Below, in pieces: positions 37,741-49,071 of a stretch of 64,000 bases of DNA. Position numbers and translations under genes: made by a program. The notes below the pieces were generated by a model, which was not told the DNA's origin, made no database searches, and worked only from the letters and a program-made list of their open reading frames with translations. This DNA is from Schizochytrium sp. TIO01. Its lineage: Eukaryota > Sar > Bigyra > Thraustochytrida > Thraustochytriidae. Location of the stretch: the NCBI GenBank assembly GCA_004764695.1, contig SMSO01000032.1, positions 4,835,483 to 4,899,482 on the forward strand, given 5' to 3'. Positions within the stretch are counted from its first letter, which is position 1; the number at the start of each line of letters is the position of its first letter.

Positions 37741-39490
37741 TACAGCCTTTTAGTATTATTTTTCTTTTGCTTCAAGATTTTGTATTTTTTTTACCTCTCA
37801 GGCTGTGAGTAGAAATAAAAAAAATAAAATAAGAAAAAAAGTAAAAAAAAAAAGAAAGAAAGAGATCTGGGAACGGCACTTGAGAACTTTGGCGGAGAAG
37901 TGGGATGCACATTGATTTCTCCAACCAAGTCTCGCATCACAAGTTCAAGTTCGTCGTCTGTGCGGACTTCGCTAGTCCTTTGAAGACGGTGCCTTCCTCC
38001 CCTTCATGGCGATGGAGTCGCTGGCGGAGGATGTCTTCGGAGCCTGCTCAACGCAAGCTGCTCCAGGCTGGTGAGACTGAGCAGATCAGATCGCTGCGCC
38101 GCTGCAGCTCCTGCTGGAAGAACTGGGAGGCGCAGCATCGAAAAGATGAAAGCAATGATGGAAGAGGACTGAGCTTCTGGAATGCGCTGAGCGTGAAGCT
38201 CCTCGGAATTGTGCAAAGACGTAGTCGTACTACAACTTGAGCCCCCGAGCCGTCGTTACGCGGTCTCGCTCGCGAGGAGTACTGCCTTAGCGGACTACGT
38301 ACACAGGCATTACCACCACTAGATTCCACGGTCTTCAGAGAACGCTATTCCGTATAGAAGACAGCAGTGCAGATAGAAAGTAAGTATGACATAGAGGTGT
38401 TGCAAACTCGATCATCATACCCAAACTCCCAACAGAGCCATCACAGGTATGAACGGTTATCCCACCCAGTGAGGAGTTCGGATGACGCCATCGAACTGCC
38501 GATAGGGCCAATGCGAGCTAGCGCGTTTGTGACGTGGACCTGTATGAAGGTCCATTCTGCACACCCTTGACGGTTCAAGCGCTCCAAGTCGAACTTTGCC
38601 CAGGGACCCCGGTACCCATTTACATATCTACTCCGGGACTGTCAGCGGCAGGGAATGCTTCGAGCGTGGTCTTTCCGAGCCTCAGCTAGCCCTGGAGGAC
38701 CTAGAAGTGCAACTTGAAGATTGGCGGATCACCTCGAAAGCGCGCATTACCGTGCTGTAGAGACTGGAGGAAGCGGGTTAACACTCACTGGCAAGTGAGG
38801 AAACCAGTCTGCTGCAGTCGTCGATAATATAGTCGATCGCTTCAGCTGGCTACTTGATCTCCAGAACAGGCCAGGTCAGAGAAAGCCAATAGATGCTCAC
38901 GAGGATATGGTATTGCTTGCACATACTTAGGTAGGTAGGTAAGTACTTATTTTCACACACAGGAGCGGCAATACGATCAAGACGAACAGACTTGTAGCTG
39001 ACTAGTAGGCGCCACTATGGAGATGCAGAGAGCTCATGAACACTTCTCGTGGGGTGTCCAGAATGTCGAGTTTCCTTTCCGCTCGTCCGTGATATATATA
39101 TATTGAAGGGGATACCCAGGATATTGATCAGATTGGTTGATTTGCAGGCTGTGCGATTTCTTTGTGGGGGTATTGTGCACAATATATGGAGCCTAAAGAT
39201 GAGTACAAGCTCTACGGTGAGAAAGGGAAGGGAAATATTTTCACACTCAACTCTTAGTTTGCATTGGATGGTTGAGTAGATAGCAGAGGTCTCATTTCTT
39301 ACCAACTCATTGATCTAATTCTGATGTACCATGTTTTCTTTGTCTTTTAATGTTGGGCTGGTCACTCGAGGTCTTACTTTCCAGATTGATTTTTCCTTAA
39401 GCTTCATTGTTTCCGACATCAAGACGGTGCCTGTATATGGGTGAGAATTAGGAATAGAAAAAGGCTGTCCAAATGAACCTGCCTCCATCT

Positions 39491-39568
39491 AAAAACACGT
39501 TGGTGTCTTTGTACCTAAAAACGTGTTGGTGTCTTTGTACCTAAAAAGGTATTGGTATCTTTGTACCT
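39491..39568. repeat. 26-bp minisatellite, three full copies
   Basis: Three direct copies start at 39491, 39517 and 39543. Each begins AAAAA and ends TTTGTACCT, with 2-5 differences. A fourth, degenerate copy follows to about 39595. Confidence 0.85.
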
Positions 39569-40652
39569 TAAAAACCCGTTGTGTGGTGCCTGTGTAGCTC
39601 GTCTAAAGAACAAAAATACTCGAATTTATTCCTGAATCTATATAAAGACTTTGTTGATGAAAATACATTTCACTTTCAAAGCCTTGCCTGTCTTTTTTGC
39701 ACAAAATAGGATTGCGGGACTCGCACATGCACAGCACGTGAAACATAGTTCGTCAAACATGGGTTATCTCAATTCTTTCGACGACCACGTTCTGGAAAAT
39801 ATATCATCTCCCAACAGGAGCCATTCCCAATCATGACAGCTTCCGATAGAACCATTTTCATTCTTCGTCCATTTCACCTAGCACAATGTGCCTTTTACTC
39901 ACCGACTCATTTCCTTATCCTTGCAACATCTCACCAGAATGTGGACAATTTCTCTGGCACGCGTTCAGAACTGCGAGGTAACCACAGAAGCTTCTTTCTG
40001 GAATTGTTCCTTACGAGCTGTCTCCTCCAGTATATATTGAATTATCCAACAATTAAATTTCAAGTTTCCTTTGTTCACATCTTTACACCTTCAAGCCGTC
40101 GCACATCTTTACATACTTGCCCTGCTTGAACTTGCCGACAGGTAGGTACAATTGTGTTCCCTAGAAAATATCTCACACAGTCGAAACAATGTAATGTCTT
40201 TTTTATGCATATTCCTTCTCAGAGGACTTAATACGGGCCAGTGTTGCCATCGCGGCGCCAGCAGCCTGCTTGCGTTCCCTCTTGTCATTGTTGACACTGC
40301 TCCCTTCAAGAACTAGTCTGCAAGCAGCCTTGCATCATTTCGACCTGCAAAGACAACGACGTGAATTAAAAAATAAAAACTCCTGCCAGCAATGGAAAAA
40401 TAGCTCAGTGTCTTATGAGATCAAACTTTCACTTTGGTAAGTAGAGTTAATTTGAATAGTGTACTTGTAAATGTAGAATGAAAGTAGAGAATAAGTCATA
40501 CAAGTAGCGAAAGGGAAGGAGAGCAAGGAAACGCGGCGCTCAATCTTCACTGTCCTTCTTCCCCCTTTTTGTCCTTGCGGCCGCAAACACCGAAAGCGTC
40601 GCGGCCTCGCTCTTGGCGCGAAGGTCGACAGCACGTCGCAAGTTGGACCAGA

Positions 40653-42656
40653 ATGGTCTCCTTCGGGGGCTTCTCTGAGCGCGAGGTGCGTGAGATTGCG
40701 GATGGTGCACATCCTTCTGTGCGCAAAGCATCGCAGCGCAAGGCTTCGCAGCGCAAGAAGTCCAAGGCCGTGCCAAACCAGCCCCGACAGGACCAGAGCC
40801 GTCATCGCAAGGACCAAAGCCAATACCAGAGCTCTAGTTTGAAACCCCAAACCCCTCCGGCAGAGGCCCCTCCAAAACCCGTCTCGAAGCCTCCAACAGC
40901 GGCATGGCAGCCAGGATCTAAAGCGCCCTGGGCTGCTGCAGTGGCGGCAAACTCCGCCTCAACTTCAACTTCTGAACCCTCTTCGGCTCCTATCTTGGCA
41001 TCAGAACTCACTGGAAAATTGACTTCAGAATCATTTCCGCAAAGCAATGGCAGTGCTTTGAATGGCAACATCGATGGCGTTCCGGGCGACGAGTTTGGCG
41101 ATGAGTTTGGCGATGCCGGTGATGATGATCACCAAGATCACTTACATGAAGAAGAGGAAGAAGAAGATGACCAGACGGAGATTGAGGGCAAGATCAACGT
41201 CACCAAGTACTTGCGGGCGCTTGTGCAACGCAAGATCAAGCACCGCCTCGACCTCGACTCACCGGACCGCAAGTCACTCGTCAACGCGCGTAGGGGTTTG
41301 TACAACCTTGGAAACACATGTTTCATCAATGCAGTTGTGCAGAGCTTGATCGTTACACCATGGCTATCTACCGTATGGTTTTCTGTGCTTGACAAAATTC
41401 CTGACCTGGAAGCGGCTTCGGAAATCGAGCAACTTAAGGATATGAAGACGCTTCGGAGCCTTTCTGAGCTTGCTGTTGAGCTCCTCGGATCCGATCAGCT
41501 GGCCAAGGCGTACCTCGATCGGCCTATTATCCCGGGAGCAAGCTCTGTGCGACCGGATCAGTTCATTTGGCTTATTCGCGAGTTCTTTGAGCGCCAGGGT
41601 CTCACAAACCGGATCGAGCGGGACCAGACTTGTGACGATATGCGCGTGCGGGTTCATGTGCCGCAGCAAGATGCTCACGAGTTTCTAGAGTGGCTCTTGG
41701 ACCGCCTCAATGATGAACAAGTAACGTTGCATAGATCTATTGCGCAATCTGCCGAGGCTCGGGCCGCTGCTGGCGCTGGAGATGGGCCTTGGGGAAATGG
41801 TACCATCTCTGATGCTGGTGACCTCGATAGCTTTAGGCAAACGCAGGAGTACTTGGCCAACGATGTTGATGACGGAGACGGGTGGCAAGAAGTGGGTAAA
41901 AAAGGGCGAAATAATATTACTACGCGCGTTGGTCATCACCACGACGACGATGAGTCTTCCATCCAGACCTTTATTACGGAAGGATTTCAGGGTGTCTTCC
42001 GAAGCAGCTTGCGAACTTCAGGATCGCGCGAATCTATTACGCTGCAACCGTTCATGTGTTTACAACTTGAAGTCCTTAACAAGGCGGTGCGGTCAGTTTT
42101 AGATGGCCTGGACCTCTTCATGTCTCCTGAAATCCTTACAGACCTTATGTCAACGAAACATGATGGAATTCAGCGTGGTCAGAAATCACTTCTGTTTGAC
42201 AAGCTGCCTCGCGTGCTCTGTCTTCATTTGAAGAGGTTTGTGTACGATAAGAAGACAAACAGCCCACTCAAACTAACCAAGTTGGTGACTTACCCATCCA
42301 AGCTTGTGATTCCAGATAACTATTTGTCCCCCAAACTCAGGCAGCAGCTCCGTGCTCAGCACGCTGTAGCTGCGGCTCAAGCTGACGGTTCTGCAAGCCC
42401 TGCTACCAACGGCGTTCCGCCTCCAATGCCTGGCTTGCGGCAACCTGCACCTGCACAACTTCGTGAATACGAGTTGTATGCCGTGGTTCAACATCAGGGG
42501 CCTGGTGCAGTCCAGGGTCACTACATTTCATGGACCCTTGATTCCGCCACTGGAACCTGGATGGAATTAAACGACGACAAGACAAAACCCAAAACCGTTG
42601 GTGATGTTTTGGATAGCCGTGATGCCTATTTGCTTTTCTACAGTCGGAAATATTAA
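40653..42656 (+). CDS. USP10/Ubp3-type ubiquitin-specific protease (667 aa)
   Basis: The ATG at 40653 (MVSFGGFSEREVREI) is used; the frame upstream starts only with TTG. A disordered P/S/A-rich N-terminus (to about residue 180) contains a short acidic block. The USP catalytic domain begins at RGLYNLGNTCFINAVVQS with the nucleophile Cys at about residue 223. QQDAHEFLEWLLDRLNDE follows, then KLPRVLCLHLKRFVYD, and the catalytic His in VQGHYISW at about residue 623, ending in DAYLLFYSRKY. This is a complete C19 peptidase that cleaves ubiquitin from proteins. The divergent N-terminus with an FGGF motif at residues 4-7 parallels USP10, whose FGDF near its N-terminus binds the stress-granule protein G3BP. 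Typical acidic insertions lie between the catalytic boxes (DVDDGDGWQEVGKKG). Confidence 0.88.
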   Translation: MVSFGGFSEREVREIADGAHPSVRKASQRKASQRKKSKAVPNQPRQDQSRHRKDQSQYQSSSLKPQTPPAEAPPKPVSKPPTAAWQPGSKAPWAAAVAANSASTSTSEPSSAPILASELTGKLTSESFPQSNGSALNGNIDGVPGDEFGDEFGDAGDDDHQDHLHEEEEEEDDQTEIEGKINVTKYLRALVQRKIKHRLDLDSPDRKSLVNARRGLYNLGNTCFINAVVQSLIVTPWLSTVWFSVLDKIPDLEAASEIEQLKDMKTLRSLSELAVELLGSDQLAKAYLDRPIIPGASSVRPDQFIWLIREFFERQGLTNRIERDQTCDDMRVRVHVPQQDAHEFLEWLLDRLNDEQVTLHRSIAQSAEARAAAGAGDGPWGNGTISDAGDLDSFRQTQEYLANDVDDGDGWQEVGKKGRNNITTRVGHHHDDDESSIQTFITEGFQGVFRSSLRTSGSRESITLQPFMCLQLEVLNKAVRSVLDGLDLFMSPEILTDLMSTKHDGIQRGQKSLLFDKLPRVLCLHLKRFVYDKKTNSPLKLTKLVTYPSKLVIPDNYLSPKLRQQLRAQHAVAAAQADGSASPATNGVPPPMPGLRQPAPAQLREYELYAVVQHQGPGAVQGHYISWTLDSATGTWMELNDDKTKPKTVGDVLDSRDAYLLFYSRKY

Positions 42657-42956
42657 ACATCCAATACTTTTCGACAAATTATTCAATGGGTTGCTCTTTC
42701 TGTCCTTTCTCCTTTTCTACCCCAAGCAGGCTTGCTGGAAAGGTTGACTATTTCAAGCTCTGTTTGGCCAGTCGCATCTCCCATGTATCTACTACCCACG
42801 GCAATTATTTCGTTAAAGTAGTGCTCAAAACAGATAAATTATCATTGCCTCGTACAAGCTATGATTCCCAAGTTTACCTTTCTCCACTTGAGAGTGGTGG
42901 TGCACTTAAACCTCCTTTTTTAATAAAATAAAAAGTTATTTTTAAATTAATAGATT

Positions 42957-42992
<36 letters not shown>

Positions 42993-43468
42993 TAAATAAA
43001 AAATTTGCGTAATGTTAAATTTTATTCTTGACAATATTTAAACTTTTATATTTATGGTCATTATCGTTATTATTCACTTATTTATGTAAAAATAAAATTT
43101 TAAAATTGACAACGAAAAAAAAGATTTAAAAAAATCATGAAATCATCGAGGTTCTTTCCATACAGAGGATTCGAAGGGTATACATGTACGCTTTGTCTCA
43201 CGAATAAAACAAGCATACGCAGAGAGGACTTGCCAAGTGGAACTAGGAAAAAGGTTTTGAAAAAAAAGAATGCTTTACGAATAGTACCAGTAGAGATTTT
43301 GGTAGAGATGAAGTCTACAAAATTGATTGGATTCTGAGTCCTCCCACCTAGAGCAAAACTTGGCAGACAAATGGACCCAGAAGTACACAGCGAAAGGGTC
43401 AATCGAATATGACCCCGTGTTTTCGTTACCATTTAGTTTATTGAGTACCAGCAAAAGTGGAACTTAAA
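42657..43468. other. AT-rich spacer between convergent USP10-like and Dbp7 genes
   Basis: Contains a (TAA)n run at 42959-42990 and strongly AT-rich DNA to about 43140. Frames such as plus 42686-42931 and minus 43100-43432 have no motif. It probably holds the two 3' UTRs. Confidence 0.6.
42959..42990. repeat. (TAA)n microsatellite
   Basis: Ten to eleven TAA/AAT units in a very AT-rich setting between two convergent genes. Confidence 0.9.
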
Positions 43469-45852
43469 TTAGGCTGCAAATTCAGAGTGGACCTTTGTCA
43501 ATCTTTGTCCAAGCTTCTCAAAAGTCTTTTCTGACTTCTTCTTGGACTTGTACTCCTTCTTGGCAACAAATCGAGTTTTACTCACGGAACTGACACCAGA
43601 AGGCTGCTCACGCAAGCCAAATGCACGGGCTACATGGCCAAGGTGAAGCTGTTTAGGGTGGAAGATATGTTTGGTTTCCTTGGAGTGGACAGCATATGCG
43701 CGAATGTAAGCAACAAATGCGTCTTCGGCTAGAGCCTTGAGACTTCCTCGGAAAGCAGGTCCCACAGGTTTCTTTTTGTTTTTAGTCGGAGTGGAGTTGG
43801 GGTTCTCACGCTTCGTTTCAGAGTCTACAAGATCCTCAATTTTAATTTGCAGCAATTGTGCAGCAGCTTCAGGGTCCGATTGAGCCTTGGCTAATGTACC
43901 TGTAGCTTTGGCCTTTCTAGACACCGGTAGCGGCATACCATTTCGCGTCCGTGGGGGATGCGTATTTGGAAAGCGCAGCATACATAGTATGAACATGCAT
44001 TTCCGAGAGGCGAAGGCCACGCTTCGAAAGAACGCCTAAATAAGCCTGCTCACTTGGCGTGAGGAACAGCAAAGCAGAGCCACGCTGGCCCGAGCGAGCC
44101 GTGCGACCAACACGATGCACGTACTCAGAGATTTCACTGGGTGGGTCATACTGGATAATCCAATCTACCATAGGAAGATCCAAACCACGTGCAGCGACAT
44201 CTGTGCAAATCAGAATACCGTGGTTTGCCTTGCTGAAGTCTTTGATAGCTTTTCGGCGTTCGTTCTGATCAATACTTCCGTGAAGTCTCCACCAGTTTGT
44301 GCCAAGGCCACGGTTCGAGTGTACGCTTTCGCTGTCTTCAGCAGCCTCACGACGGGGCGGCCACTCAATTTTGGCCATCACACCGTGAAGAAAATCAACT
44401 ACAGCACGGCATGAGACGAAAAGTAGCATCTTTACATTGTATCGGTACCGCTTCACCTGGCGAAGTACGAAACTACAGAGAGCCACAAGACGCTGTTTCT
44501 GCTCCACGATCATGTAGTGTTGCATGAGAGTTGTTGGCACAGCAACAAGACCAGAGTTTGCAGCACTATCATCGCCTGTTGTTGCTGCTTCAGGGTTTGG
44601 TTCGCCGCCGTTATCAAGGAGCATCTCTTCTGCAGCAGCTGCATCTTCAGCAGATCCACTTGCCGCTGCAGCAGCAGCGGCTGCACGTGCGGCCTCGGCA
44701 GGGTCGATGTCGACGGTAACAGGGTCGTGAAGACTACGATTAGATAATGCCTTAACCTCGCTGCTTAAAGTTGCAGAACAGAGAACCGTCTGTGTACGCT
44801 TAGAGGATTTGGCGGTGACATTCTCATCAATCCAGTCAAGGACGGTCTCGATTTGTTTCGAAAAACCAGGGTCGGTGAGCCGATCTGCTTCGTCCAGCAC
44901 CAGCCATTCGAGTGTTCCCTTGCGCAATGTATCGCCAAGTGTTTGAGTGTTCTTGAGATGATCTAAAAAGCGTCCAGGAGTAGCCACAAGCACATTGAAA
45001 CCCTTGCGGAGCCGAGCCTTTTCACTTTTTCGTTTCTCGCCACCAATGAGTGATCCAATAATGAGCCAGTGGAATGGCTTGGAGATGCGTTCGAGGACCT
45101 GCATGATCTGATAGCATAGCTCTCGTGTTGGCGAAAGGATGAGAGCTCTAAGACCACTGCCACGATCAATACGCTCTGTGCGTTGGTGGAGGCTATTAAT
45201 GATTGGCAATCCAAAAGATAGAGTCTTGCCTGAACCTGTTTGACTCTTAATCAGCACATCCCGCCCGTCGATAAGCGCAGGAATAGCACGTGTTTGAACG
45301 AGGGTGGGGCGAATGAATCCCATACCATTCTCTGTCGTAGGTGCGACAAGAAGCTTTGCTAGATCTTCTGAGAGTCCAAGCTGATCGAACTTCATGTCCG
45401 CGTGTTGCTCGCGAGGAGGTGCTGTTACCTTAACCTCACGAGGGGGCGCCTTCTCCACGACTTGGGTGGGTCTCACGACCGCAGGTCTGGGCGTTGCCAC
45501 ATTTCTGGGTGCTGCTGGGCTTGAGCTAGTTGAGTTTTGCGGTTTCTGGTCCCTGAAAGTCTTCACGGCAGCTGGCTTCCTGCTGGCAACACCTACATCA
45601 TTGTTCACTGTGGGCGCGTTATCTTTGCTAACATCAGGCTCAGTTGCCTTGACTTCTTCACCACCTTCTTCGTTTCTCGAGCGATTTTTGTTTGCCTCTT
45701 CGAGCTCGAGCTCAGCGTGGTTAGGAGGCTTGTATGTGGCGAGCCTGGTTCGTACGTTCCCAAACCTCTGGAGCCCCTTATCGTTGCTCTTATTATTATT
45801 GTTCTTGTTGCTGTTGCTGTTGCTGTTGCTGCTGTTGATGTTTTTAGGTTTG

Positions 45853-45891
<39 letters not shown>

Positions 45892-46085
45892 CTGCTTCTG
45901 TTGTTGTTCTTGTTATCACCATCGCTGTCGTTGTTGTTGCGGCGGCCCGCAGAATCACCACCTCGGCCCTGCTGGATCTTAGGCCGTTTCTGCTGCTGCT
46001 GTTGGCGGGGAGCAGCTTGGCGCTTCCGCGGGTTTGGGGCCGGCGATGGCGCCGGCTCGTCGTCCTCCACGATGTTGAGCAGCAT
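43469..46085 (-). CDS. Dbp7/DDX31-type DEAD-box RNA helicase, one predicted intron
   Basis: The first exon starts at ATG 46085 with [11 protein letters not shown]. It has an N/K/R/Q-rich tail (with polyasparagine), then the helicase core: [27 protein letters not shown] (motif I), [13 protein letters not shown] (motif II), CSATL, RGLDLP and [13 protein letters not shown] (motif VI). Frame 1 stops at 43917. A second frame on the same strand continues with the diagnostic Dbp7 C-terminus, [45 protein letters not shown] donor at 43983 and TCTAG acceptor at 43917 (67 nt) would join them as M-H-V-H-T-I-K-A-K-A. Dbp7 is a nucleolar helicase for early 60S ribosome assembly. Shorter splice options (22-25 nt) or a frameshift cannot be excluded. 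Confidence 0.85.
43917..43983 (-). other. Predicted intron in the Dbp7 gene, 67 nt
   Basis: Begins GTATGC, ends GTCTAG on the minus strand. Removing it restores the frame between the helicase core and the C-terminal Dbp7 domain. The stop codon of the first frame lies inside its acceptor. Confidence 0.5.
45855..45891. repeat. (GTT)n run inside Dbp7 coding region
   Basis: Twelve GTT units on the plus strand, translating to polyasparagine (AAC codons) in the minus-strand protein tail. Neighbouring (TTG/TGC)n stretches at 45790-45840 also code N/S-rich sequence. Confidence 0.85.
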
Positions 46086-47410
46086 GGACTTGGCAGTAGC
46101 AACGGGAATTGGAGTTGCAGAACCAGCAAATCCATCTTCAACGAGTGGTTCGTGAGCAAAATCCAGGAGTTGATATTATAAAGGTAAATATGTGGGTTGG
46201 TGAGGGAATTCGTGTTCTGACTTAAAGAAGACTTGCGAATGATGGACTTTGACGGGTTTGGGTGGATTGTGAACGTGAACAAGTTCATGAATTTGATGTA
46301 GAGAATGAAAATCAAGGACAGGCTGTAAGAGTAAAGACGAATTTCCAAATTGCGTTTCGTCGTTTCACAAAGAAGGGAGGACCACGGTTCACATTTCGTA
46401 TATATCATTTGAAAGTTATATGAATCTACATAGGTTTAAGGGGTCTATAAGAAGGGCCATCTTTCTAACAGCATATAATATTTAGAAGTCTTTAAGATCT
46501 CACCAAAAGTGTAGTTACTTTGCGTCTGTTTCTTCAAAAATGCGAAAAGTATTGAGTACTACTCTCAAAAGTGGTTTATCGTGAGAGGATGTTGCTTCTT
46601 TTTTTATTGGAATGTGGAAAGGTGCATTTGACCAAGAAAAAGGCATCAAGTGTATAACCACATTTTCTTAGGTAAACTTTCCAAAAGTCTGGCTCTGGTC
46701 ACTTGATTTATGATAGAGCAATCCAAGAGGTTATTATCTTCAGGTTAGTCTGATGGTCCAGATACGGACGTGTAACTTAGGAGTTCATACAAAGGTCTTC
46801 GCAAAAAAAATCTTACGTGAATTTCATTGGAAGAGAAGCGTGCAGTAAATCAAGTTAGGGGAACATGAAACTCGTGGTATATTGTAGATATTGTGCGAAG
46901 CCCTCAAGATCTGAATTAGTGCTTTTCTTTCGAATCGGTATAGATTGTGAACAAAGTGATAACTTTCGTTTTTCATTTTTCCTTTTTTTGCAAGCAGAGG
47001 ACAGGTTATAGCATAATTTCTGTGAAAGACTAGCTGTATAAGGCCGACCTCGAACAAGATAGATGCATGTGGAGGCTAATTGTGGCGGTATTTGTGATGA
47101 CGGGGTTGCCCCCTCCCTTTTCTTCTATTTTTAGTTTATCGATCTCGGCGTGGCCCCGCCCAGAAGCAGCGAGGGCATGCCACCTAGAAGCAAGGAACAA
47201 GGTTGACTCAAATTGCAAAGGGTGCAATGCGTTTTGTGAGGTTTCCCTGAACAGCTACGCAAGCACACACATTTGCATGCAGGCAGGCATGCAGTATCAT
47301 TGAATGATGAAACAAATCACAGCCTAGACAGGAATACCAGCCAAAGGATTTGACTTTTCATTCCCTTCGCTAGATGTGTGCCTTGGTTGAAATCCCTCGT
47401 GCAGGTTGGG
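46086..47410. other. Spacer between Dbp7 and SerRS genes (1.3 kb)
   Basis: Mostly AT-rich; it should hold the Dbp7 promoter and SerRS 3' end. The plus frame at 47067-47303 and its minus partner have no motif. Nothing coding is supported. Confidence 0.5.
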
Positions 47411-48776
47411 TCAGTTTAGTTGCCCTTCTTTGCCTTTGGCCTTGGCCTGCTTCTTCTCAGTCTTGTTCTCCATGGCCTCGCGCACGAAGGGAATGAAGGT
47501 CATGCCGGCCATGTAAGGCACGAGGACAGGGGGCACGCGCAACACCATCCTTCTCCTGGTAGTTCTCGAGAACGCAGGAGATGGTACGGGTGAGAGCACA
47601 GAGGGTGGAGTTGAGCATGTGGACATACTGCTTGTCCTGCTTCTCTCCGAAGCGGATGTTCATGGCGCGGGACTGGTAGTCGGTACAGTTGGAGCAGGAC
47701 ACGAGCTCCTTGTACTCCTGGTAGCTGGGGAACCAGGCCTCAATATCGTACTTCTTGGAGGCAGCGTTGTTGAGCTCTCCGGAGACGATGTTCACGACAC
47801 GGTAAGGGAGGTCAAGGGACTGGAGGAACTCCTCTGCGATGTTGCGCATCTCCTCGTGCATCTCCCAAGACTTGTCCGGGGTGGTGATGCAGAACTGCTC
47901 GATCTTGTCGAACTGGTGCACACGGAAGATGCCCCAGGTATCCTTGCCAGCCTTTCCGGCCTCCTTTCTGAAGCAGGTGGACATACCGGCGTACTTAATG
48001 GGGAGCTCTCCGTCCTGCATCCAGTCACCCATGTGGTAGGCACAGATGGGCTGCTCACTGGTGGCGATGAGGTACTTCTCGTTGTCACCCTTCTCACCGG
48101 TCACGTGGTAAAGAGACTCGTCGAAGTCAGAGAGCTGTGCGACACCAGCCATGACGTCCTTGTTCATGAAGTATGGCGGCTGAAGCGGGGTGTAGCCCTT
48201 CTTGGTGAGGAACTGCAGAGAGTAAGTGATAAGTGCCTGGTTGAGCATGACTGCAGGGCCCTTGAGGAAGTATCCACGGTGGCCAGCGGTTTTGTTACCG
48301 CGCTCGGGCTCGTAGCCGTCAATGCGCCAGAGGAGCTGGTTGTGGGGGATGATGTCCTCGTCAGACTTGCACTCACCGTAGGTGGCCTCAACCTTGTTGA
48401 ATTCCTCATCGTTGTGCACAACTACAGACGGGTGCACAAGGTTTCCCACGAGCGGGAGAAGAACGTCGAGCTCCTGGCGCTTCTCCTCGGCGGCCTTCTG
48501 CAGACGGTCCACCTCAGCAGACAGATCGCGAGCGCGGGCCTGCTCCTCGTCAGCGTTCTCCTTCTTCTTCTTCTTCTCACCAACGAGCTTGCTCACAGCA
48601 TTCTTCTCCTCCTTGGTCTTCTGCGCATCAAACTCAAGCTGGCGCCACTCCTCGTCGGCCTTGACGATGCGATCGACAAGGTCCTTCTCCTCATCGGACG
48701 GGAATCGCGCCTCGTGGGAGGCACGGATCTGAGCCAGGGTCTCAGGGTCGCGGAAGAGGGGGAGGCCGAGAGGCAT
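47411..48776 (-). CDS. Cytosolic seryl-tRNA synthetase; +1 frameshift near the C-terminus
   Basis: ATG 48776 (MPLGLPLFRDPE) leads into the N-terminal tRNA-binding coiled coil (residues 35-110, KTKEEKNAVSKLVGEKKKKK). The class II core follows: TSEQPICAYH, motif 2 FRKEAGKAGKDTWGIFRVHQFDK, and motif 3 with LNSTLCALTRTISCVLENYQEKDGV. The enzyme charges tRNA-Ser in the cytosol. After EKDGV the frame runs into a short nonsense tail (to 47457). The expected eukaryotic end, RVPPVLVPYMAGMTFIPFV with a Lys-rich tail, is in the +1 frame to 47411. The shift lies at 47538-47543. One extra base here (real, recoded or a sequence error) explains it. Antisense open frame is not a gene. Confidence 0.9.
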
Positions 48777-49071
48777 CTTGACGCACTACTTCGAAGCTCG
48801 CTACGGCGAAACTGGCTGCTGCTGCTCTGGCTGCTGCTCGAGATGCCGATGCCGGGTGCCTTTGATTCTGTTTTGACCTCGCCGCCGCTGTTGCTCTTCT
48901 TGCTCTTGCTGTTGCCGCTCCTTCTCCTTCTCCTCCTCCCTACGACCTCCTAGCCACTGCTACCGCCCCCTACTCCCTCTTACTCGCTTGGCTCTGCTTT
49001 GCTCTGCTTTGCTCCACTTCTCAGCCAATTCTCTCTGTATCCGCGCGGCCTTACTATAGGCTATACGCCGC

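Larger units (their letters stand above)
34580..40652. other. Gene-poor, repeat-rich region (6.1 kb)
   Basis: No frame longer than about 145 codons has a recognisable motif. GC-rich islands (35090-35560, 37900-38300, 38450-38900) alternate with AT-rich and simple-sequence DNA: CAAT at 34917-34944, GAAA at 35703-35731, AT at 36897-36917, TTTGC-type pentamers at 37695-37740, a 26-bp minisatellite at 39491-39568. The 38450-38900 island has long stretches that look once-coding on the plus strand (for example an E/L/D-rich run ending in stops) and may be a decayed element. I call no gene here. Confidence 0.55.

Noticed and set aside
39491-39595. CRISPR-like array
   Set aside because: The copies touch without spacers, so it is a plain minisatellite, and the organism is eukaryotic.
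45394-46155. 253-codon plus-strand frame over the Dbp7 N-terminus
   Set aside because: Antisense of the polyasparagine region; its leucine runs are repeat translation.
47619-48953. 444-codon plus-strand open frame over SerRS
   Set aside because: Antisense to clear class II synthetase motifs. Its Leu/Val-rich text follows from the codon bias of the real strand.
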